Part shown: in pieces, positions 59,386-64,000 of the stretch
Layout: each line of letters begins with the position of its first letter
Position numbering within the stretch: the first letter of the stretch is position 1
Origin: CAWJMD01 sp963700925
GTDB taxonomy: Bacteria > Actinomycetota > Actinomycetes > Actinomycetales > CAWJMD01
NCBI GenBank assembly: GCA_963700925.1
Contig: OY969553.1
Span: 2,914,001-2,978,000 of the forward strand
Length of the DNA: 64,000 nt
Direction of reading: 5' to 3'
Notes under the pieces: generated by a model
Database searches by the model: none
The model's input: only the letters and a program-made list of their open reading frames with translations
What the model was told of the DNA's origin: nothing
Translations under genes and position numbers: made by a program

Positions 59386-59707
59386 CGCGCTCGACGCGCT
59401 CGGCGACTCGACCCGCCGGGCCATCGTCGAGAGCCTCGGTGAGCGTGGCAAGTCGGTGCAGGAGCTGGCCGACGAGCTTCCGATCTCGCGCCCTGCGGTC
59501 TCGCGCCACCTGCGGCTGCTGAAGGACGCCGGCCTGGTCGCCGACAGGCCCGACGGGACCAGGCGGATCTACAGCCTGAGCGGGGACGGGGTCCACGCGG
59601 CCACGAACTACTTCGCACAGGTCTGGGGAGAGGCGGCGGCCCGCTTCACGATCGCTGCCGAGAACCTCGCCGACGAGCCGGCCCGGGAAGAACACCCCGA
59701 GCGCTGA
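59363..59707 (+). CDS. ArsR-family regulator with non-standard start
   Basis: About 114 residues. Winged helix-turn-helix: DALDALGDSTRRAIVESLGE, then VQELADELPISRPAVSRHLR and LLKDAGLVADRPDGTRRIYS, a clear ArsR/SmtB fold without metal-binding cysteines. The protein-like frame extends upstream of the only GTG (59456), which would remove helix 1, but holds no ATG, GTG or TTG. CTG at 59363 gives MASPQPSDALDALGD and overlaps the SRPBCC stop by 23 bases; translational coupling is likely. The stop overlaps the next ATG by one base. The start is therefore a prediction. Confidence 0.75.
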   Translation: MASPQPSDALDALGDSTRRAIVESLGERGKSVQELADELPISRPAVSRHLRLLKDAGLVADRPDGTRRIYSLSGDGVHAATNYFAQVWGEAAARFTIAAENLADEPAREEHPER

Positions 59708-60135
59708 TGGACGCCATCCTCCATGAGTTCGACGTGACCGTGCCCGTCGAGCGGGCCTTCACGGTCTGGACGACCAAGGCGTCTTTGTGGTGGCCGCGCA
59801 GCCACACGATGGGCGGCGAGCGGCACGCGGAAGTGGTGTTCGAGCCGCACGCGGGCGGCCGCATCTTCGAGCGGACAACGGCCGGCGAAGAGCTCGACTG
59901 GGGAGAGGTCGTCGGCTGGGACCCCCCACGGCGCGTCTCGTACCTCTGGCACCTGTTCTTCGACCGGTCCGAGGCCACCCAGGTGGTGGTGTCGTTCGCG
60001 CCGGCTGAGGGCGGCACGCGAGTCACCATCGAGCAGACCGGGTTCGAGCGCCTCGGTGACGCCGGCGCCGCGCGCCGCGACCGCACCGACCAGGCGTGGA
60101 CGCACATCGCCGAGCTCTACCGAGCCGCCGTCTGA
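59707..60135 (+). CDS. SRPBCC/AHSA1-type protein, copy 2
   Basis: 142 residues of the AHSA1/START-like helix-grip fold: VTVPVERAFTVWTTKASLWW, EVVFEPHAGGRIFERTTAGE, GEVVGWDPPRRVSYLWHLFF and the C-terminal helix DQAWTHIAELYRAAV. It is translationally coupled to the ArsR gene (TGATG). ArsR-AHSA1 pairs are widespread; the AHSA1 protein may sense or sequester a small hydrophobic ligand. Ligand unknown. Confidence 0.88.
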   Translation: MDAILHEFDVTVPVERAFTVWTTKASLWWPRSHTMGGERHAEVVFEPHAGGRIFERTTAGEELDWGEVVGWDPPRRVSYLWHLFFDRSEATQVVVSFAPAEGGTRVTIEQTGFERLGDAGAARRDRTDQAWTHIAELYRAAV

Positions 60136-60166
60136 CCTCTCGGCACGGTCGGGCAGACTCCTGGCC

Positions 60167-61651
60167 ATGAGCGATGCGACCCTCGACGCAGTCGTCGTCG
60201 GCTCGGGCCCGAACGGCCTGGCGGCGGCGGTGACGCTCGCGCGGGCGGGCCTTGCCGTCGAGGTCCTGGAGGCCCAGCCCACGGTCGGTGGCGGCGCCCG
60301 CACGCTCGACCTCGGCCTGGCGGACGGGCTGGTGCACGACGTCTGCTCGGCCGTGCACCCGATGGCCGTGGCTGCACCGTTCATGAAGCAGTTCGACCTG
60401 GAGGCACGCGGGGTCAAGTTCGAGACGCCTGAGCTCTCCTACGCCCAGCCCCTCGACGGCGGACGAGCAGCGCTCGCATACCGCGACATCGAACGAACCG
60501 CAGAGGGTCTCGGAGTCGACGGCGCGACCTGGAGGCGCCTGCTCGGGCCGCTCGCACGTCACGAGAAGGAGCTTGTCGCCTTCGCGCTCGGCACCTACCG
60601 GGCCGTTCCGTCGAGCATCCAGGGCCTGCTGACGACAGCGCAGTTCGGTCTGCGGCTGCTGGAGCAGGGCACGCCGGCCTGGAACCGGCGCTTCCGCACC
60701 GAGGAGGCGCCCGCGCTCCTCACCGGGGTCAGTGCCCACGCCATCACCCCGATGCCCTCGATCGGCGCGGCGGGCAGTGCGCTGCTCCTGGCACCGATCG
60801 CGCACGGCTCGGGCTGGCCGCTGCCGATGGGCGGCAGCGGCGCGATGATGGCCGCGCTCGTCGACGACCTCCAAGCGCATGGCGGACGGGTGCGCACCGG
60901 CGTCCCGGTGACGGAGTGGGGCGACCTACCGCCCGCTCGCGCGTACCTGTTCGACACCACGCCGCTCACCGTGGCGGAGGTGCTCGGCGACCGGCTGCCG
61001 ACGGCCGCCGCGGCTCGCCTTCGACGGTTCAAGTACGGCAACGCCGCCGCCAAGGTCGATTTCGTGCTGTCGGGCCCGGTCCCGTGGGCCGCGCCCGAGG
61101 TGGGCCGCGCCGGCACGGTGCACGTCGGCGGAAGCCGAGCCGACATGGCCCGGGCTGAGCGTGACGTCGCGTCGGGTCGACACGCCGACCACCCGATGGT
61201 GCTGCTCAGTGACCCGTCCATCCTCGACCCGGCCCGTGAGGTCGCGGGGCTGAGACCACTCTGGACCTACACCCACGTTCCCGCCGGATCCAACCGCGAC
61301 GTCACCGAGGACGTGACGGCCCAGATCGAGCGGTTCGCACCGGGTTTCCGCGATGTAGTCGTGACCAGTCGCTGCGTGCCGGCCGCTGAGATGAGTCACC
61401 ACAACGCGAACTACGTCGGCGGCGACGTGGCTGCCGGTGCGGTCACGACGTGGCAGGTGCTGGCCCGTCCGACACCGACCCTGAACCCGTACCGCACCGG
61501 CGCGGACGGGGTGTACATCTGCTCCGCCTCGTCGCCGCCTGGCCCCGGTGTGCATGGTATGTGCGGCTGGTTCGCTGCCCGCACGGTGCTGCGCGAGCGC
61601 TTCGGGATCAGGACGATGCCGTCGCTTGCTCCGTCGCAGCCGGCCCGCTGA
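60167..61651 (+). CDS. Phytoene-dehydrogenase-like FAD oxidoreductase
   Basis: About 494 residues. FAD-binding front DAVVVGSGPNGLAAAVTLAR, then VLEAQPTVGGGARTLDLGLA, and the C-terminal NPYRTGADGVYICSASSPPG with GVHGMCGWFAARTVL, typical of the CrtI/phytoene desaturase superfamily (NAD(P)/FAD-dependent oxidoreductases, amine-oxidase-like). No carotenoid genes are near, so a carotenoid role is not supported. The ATG at 60167 is set by the FAD motif. Its last 44 bases overlap the convergent HTTM gene. Confidence 0.87.
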   Translation: MSDATLDAVVVGSGPNGLAAAVTLARAGLAVEVLEAQPTVGGGARTLDLGLADGLVHDVCSAVHPMAVAAPFMKQFDLEARGVKFETPELSYAQPLDGGRAALAYRDIERTAEGLGVDGATWRRLLGPLARHEKELVAFALGTYRAVPSSIQGLLTTAQFGLRLLEQGTPAWNRRFRTEEAPALLTGVSAHAITPMPSIGAAGSALLLAPIAHGSGWPLPMGGSGAMMAALVDDLQAHGGRVRTGVPVTEWGDLPPARAYLFDTTPLTVAEVLGDRLPTAAAARLRRFKYGNAAAKVDFVLSGPVPWAAPEVGRAGTVHVGGSRADMARAERDVASGRHADHPMVLLSDPSILDPAREVAGLRPLWTYTHVPAGSNRDVTEDVTAQIERFAPGFRDVVVTSRCVPAAEMSHHNANYVGGDVAAGAVTTWQVLARPTPTLNPYRTGADGVYICSASSPPGPGVHGMCGWFAARTVLRERFGIRTMPSLAPSQPAR

Positions 61652-62549
61652 GCCGGCCTCGCAGCACCGGGAGCCGCTGGCCCACACGCCGCAGCGACGG
61701 GATGACCCGCTCGAGCGGGAAGAAGGCCAGCCAGCACACCACTGTGGGCAGGAAGTGGATGCCCAGCGCCAGGAACGTCGCGAGATGGAAGAGCAGGAAG
61801 AACGAGACCGCGGCCAGCAACCAGCGTCCGCGCAGCCACAGGACCACGGGCGAGAGGAACTCCGCCGCCAGCAGTGACCACTGGCCGATCATGAGGACGA
61901 GCGGGTAGTCGAGCGTCCAGCGGACCCACTGCGACCCGCGCCGCAGGATCGCCCACGTGAACACGGACCCGTTCGCCCAGGCCCACGGGCTGCCCGCCCG
62001 AACCCACTTGTTGAAGGCCGAGCCGAAGTACGTGATCACGGTGGCGACCGCCACCGTCCGCATGGCCCACCCCGCGGCCTGGCTCAAGCCCGTGTCGGTG
62101 AAGCGCGCGCGCCCGACGGTCGGCAGCACGAGGACGGCCACCATCAGCGCCATGTGGTCGTGGGAGACGTAGGAGAAGCCCTGCGAGTTCATCATCCACG
62201 CGGTGAAGGTGACCGCGACTGTGCCGCCCGCCAGGCGTGGCAGCCGTCCCGTGGCCGCGACCAGGCAGCCCGCGATGGTCACCACGAGGAGCGCCCAGGC
62301 CACCGGCACCGACGGCTCCGGGAACGGCAGCACCCGCGCGAACAGCGTCGGCTGGTACAGCGCCGGCGCGTACCCGTGCCCGATCACGTCGTTCGTCACG
62401 TACAGCACGTCCCAGATGACGAAGAGGTAGATGGCCACCCTGAACACGGCGACGCGGGCAAGGGGGACGGGCGACAGCCACCAACCAGTGACGGCACGGC
62501 CGGCCCGGCCGGCGCCACCCAACCGGCCTGCCTCGCTCACAGTGCTCAT
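61608..62549 (-). CDS. HTTM-domain membrane protein
   Basis: About 313 residues, multiple helices, with horizontally transferred transmembrane (HTTM) domain marks: ARVAVFRVAIYLFVIWDVLY, SYVSHDHMALMVAVLVLP, VITYFGSAFNKWVRAGSPW, and FHLATFLALGIHFLPTVVCW. The domain is related to the membrane part of vitamin-K-dependent carboxylase; bacterial role unknown. ATG 62549 has GAGGA about eight bases upstream and overlaps the preceding stop (ATGA). Last gene of a three-gene operon; overlaps the convergent oxidoreductase gene by 44 bases. Confidence 0.85.
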   Translation of the reverse strand: MSTVSEAGRLGGAGRAGRAVTGWWLSPVPLARVAVFRVAIYLFVIWDVLYVTNDVIGHGYAPALYQPTLFARVLPFPEPSVPVAWALLVVTIAGCLVAATGRLPRLAGGTVAVTFTAWMMNSQGFSYVSHDHMALMVAVLVLPTVGRARFTDTGLSQAAGWAMRTVAVATVITYFGSAFNKWVRAGSPWAWANGSVFTWAILRRGSQWVRWTLDYPLVLMIGQWSLLAAEFLSPVVLWLRGRWLLAAVSFFLLFHLATFLALGIHFLPTVVCWLAFFPLERVIPSLRRVGQRLPVLRGRLSGPAATEQATASS

Positions 62550-63022
62550 AGTGTGTCCTCGTCGCGGACGGTCCACGTGGCCAGCTCGGTGGTGCTGACC
62601 TCGCCCGTCGGCCGACCGTCGGCGAGCTGGTAGCTGTCACGCATCAGGTACAGCTCGGTGTAGGGCGACTGGCTCGGGTGCAGGCCCGCGTGGGCGTCAG
62701 CGAGAGCCTGCAGCAGCGACGGGTCCTCCAGCACGCGGCCCAGCTGGTTCTCGATCTCCGCCCGTCCCACACCGACGCCGGTCGGGTTGAGCGGCACGCG
62801 CACCTGCTCCCCGTCGGCGGTGTCGGCGAGCACGTAGACCGAGTTGACCGGGCTGTTGGGGTCGCGTGCAGTGGCGTACTGCGACAGCGAGCCGAAGGGG
62901 AACAGGTCGTTGTTGTCCTGCACCTGTCCCACGACGAGCATCGCGAGGGCGACGACGACCGCCGTGAGCCGCCACGTCACACCCAGCGGCCCGAGGCGGC
63001 GGACGGTCGCTCCCCCGGTCAT
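62546..63022 (-). CDS. Single-helix membrane protein of HTTM operon
   Basis: 158 residues. An N-terminal membrane helix (LTAVVVALAMLVVGQV, about 19-34) is followed by an extracytoplasmic domain beginning NNDLFPFGSLSQYATARDPN and ending in LYLMRDSYQLADGRPTGEVS and ELATWTVRDEDTL. It is not a family I can name, but the context is clear: start and stop overlap the flanking DUF2330 and HTTM genes by four bases each, so the three proteins are made together and probably act together in the membrane. Confidence 0.8.
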   Translation of the reverse strand: MTGGATVRRLGPLGVTWRLTAVVVALAMLVVGQVQDNNDLFPFGSLSQYATARDPNSPVNSVYVLADTADGEQVRVPLNPTGVGVGRAEIENQLGRVLEDPSLLQALADAHAGLHPSQSPYTELYLMRDSYQLADGRPTGEVSTTELATWTVRDEDTL

Positions 63023-64000
63023 GGGCCGAAGGGTAGCCGTGCGCGGCGCCGGTTCCGGAGCACCAGGCCGACGACCGCCACGACCAGGAGCAGCACCATG
63101 GCCACCGTCAGGGCCAGGCCAGTGACCCATCCGCGGTCGTCGACGACCACGTCGACCTGCTGGAACGGCTCGTCGTCGCCGGCCTGGGCGAACACGTAGT
63201 CGTCGGTGATCTGGTCCGGCACGAAGAACGTGTCGTCCCAGCGGGTCAGGTAGTCGGTGCCGTCGGCGAGGTGCGAGCTCAGCGGTTCGCCGGCCTGCTG
63301 GGCGGTCACCCGTCCGGCGAAAGCGATCGTCGACTCGCTGCCCGTCGGGTGCGTCGACGGCTCCACCTTGTGGTCGGCGAGCACGTAGAGACGCACCTGC
63401 TGTGGCACGTCGGCGCCGCGGGAGAGCTGCATCGGGTAGACGAGCTCGTCGGTGTCGAAGGCGATCGCCAGCGGCGTGATGTCGCCGTTGCCGAGGCCGG
63501 CGTCGCCCTCCGGAGCGAGCCGCGCGGCGACCACCTCCCAGCCGTCGGAGGTGTAGGCGTCGAGGCCCGACGCGGTCGCGTGCGACAGCACGAAGCCGTT
63601 CGACTCCAGCCACTCCGCCACCGCGCCCGAGTCGGTGCCCGCGAGGCGCGCCACCTCGAACGGGCCGATGCGGGTGCTCTCGCGCACCTCCACGCCGCCC
63701 CCTGGTGCGCCCGCCGTGTCGCCGCCGCCCGCGCCGAAGAGGTCGGTGAAGAAGGAGAGGTTCGGCGTCCAGTCGGTGCGGTGCTCGACCCGCGGTGCGG
63801 TCAGGCGCTCCAGGGTGTCGAAGACCTGGCCCTCGCCGAGGGACACCTCGGCAGTCGTGGGGACGGGCAGCACCCACGCCGCCTCCGACGAGGTGCCCTG
63901 GACGTCGAGCTTCATCACGATCTGCTCGGTGCTGCCGTCGAAGCGCACCAGCGACGTCTCACCGGCCACCGCGGCGTCGCCCTCCGACGGCAGGTAGGCC
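63019..64000 (-). CDS. DUF2330 protein, N-terminus beyond window edge
   Basis: The last 327 or so codons are present. The DUF2330 core is visible: IVMKLDVQGTSSEAAWVLPV, SLGEGQVFDTLERLTAPRVE, then TRIGPFEVARLAGTDSGAVA, WLESNGFVLSH and ITPLAIAFDTDELVYPMQLS. A C-terminal membrane helix (GLALTVAMVLLLVVAVVGLV) precedes a basic RNRRRARLPFG tail, so the bulk lies outside the cell. The N-terminal signal and cysteine motif expected for the family would be beyond 64000; an internal ATG-like start at 63969 is not the true one. Role unknown. Confidence 0.85.
   Translation of the reverse strand, partial: AYLPSEGDAAVAGETSLVRFDGSTEQIVMKLDVQGTSSEAAWVLPVPTTAEVSLGEGQVFDTLERLTAPRVEHRTDWTPNLSFFTDLFGAGGGDTAGAPGGGVEVRESTRIGPFEVARLAGTDSGAVAEWLESNGFVLSHATASGLDAYTSDGWEVVAARLAPEGDAGLGNGDITPLAIAFDTDELVYPMQLSRGADVPQQVRLYVLADHKVEPSTHPTGSESTIAFAGRVTAQQAGEPLSSHLADGTDYLTRWDDTFFVPDQITDDYVFAQAGDDEPFQQVDVVVDDRGWVTGLALTVAMVLLLVVAVVGLVLRNRRRARLPFGP

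Noticed and set aside
60167..61651. Carotenoid desaturase
   Set aside because: The fold fits the superfamily, but no phytoene synthase or other carotenoid gene is nearby, so only a general oxidoreductase call is made.

Overview
The window is high-GC DNA (roughly 70 percent by eye) from an actinomycete. Pointers are a nuo operon followed by a polyprenyl diphosphate synthase, a DUF3263 protein, a LytR_C-domain protein, a tricorn protease, a ThrE exporter, TerD proteins and frequent GTG starts with GGAGG sites. A Nocardioidaceae member (Aeromicrobium or Nocardioides type) is my best guess, but that is inference. It is chromosomal: I see no phage, plasmid, transposase or CRISPR.

Layout. 1-4582: end of the complex I operon (nuoL tail, nuoM, nuoN) and a long-chain polyprenyl diphosphate synthase, probably for menaquinone. 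4583-10827: PhoX-type phosphatase, RarD transporter, App1-like phosphatase, SerA-like dehydrogenase, DsbA-like oxidoreductase. 10895-19321: an accessory stretch with an FAD monooxygenase, two tandem RibD/DHFR-like reductases, small unknown proteins, a berberine-bridge-type oxidase facing a TetR regulator whose frame is broken, a duplicated PCD-VOC protein and two unknown proteins. 19766-19838: tRNA-Arg(CCT).

20449-27147 is a six-gene operon (permease, FadR-type regulator, glutamine-synthetase-like ligase, aldehyde dehydrogenase, SDR, gamma-glutamyl hydrolase). It looks like a gamma-glutamylation route for an amine, and the SDR in place of an amine oxidase suggests an amino alcohol such as ethanolamine. 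27340-29926: quinone reductase and a DHA2 drug exporter separated by two interlocking inverted repeats. 29937-37643: two tandem LacI regulators facing a sugar operon (SDR, ribose-type ABC permease, binding lipoprotein, ATPase, ROK kinase). 37648-41156: frdABCD fumarate reductase with a small upstream protein.

41244-49657 holds an isoaspartyl methyltransferase, two multidomain TerD proteins, a secreted HNH nuclease and a 1236-residue DUF4011/superfamily-1-helicase-like protein. All its recognisable catalytic motifs are eroded while the frame stays intact. It is followed by 766 bases of non-coding DNA with three 57-base palindromic elements, an 18-base tandem repeat and a duplicated copy of the helicase-like gene's 3' end. 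50424-64000 returns to more ordinary genes: membrane protein, amidohydrolase, ThrE exporter, tricorn protease, uracil-DNA glycosylase, DUF3263, LytR_C protein, an ArsR/SRPBCC operon, a phytoene-dehydrogenase-like oxidoreductase and an HTTM/DUF2330 membrane operon that runs off the right edge.
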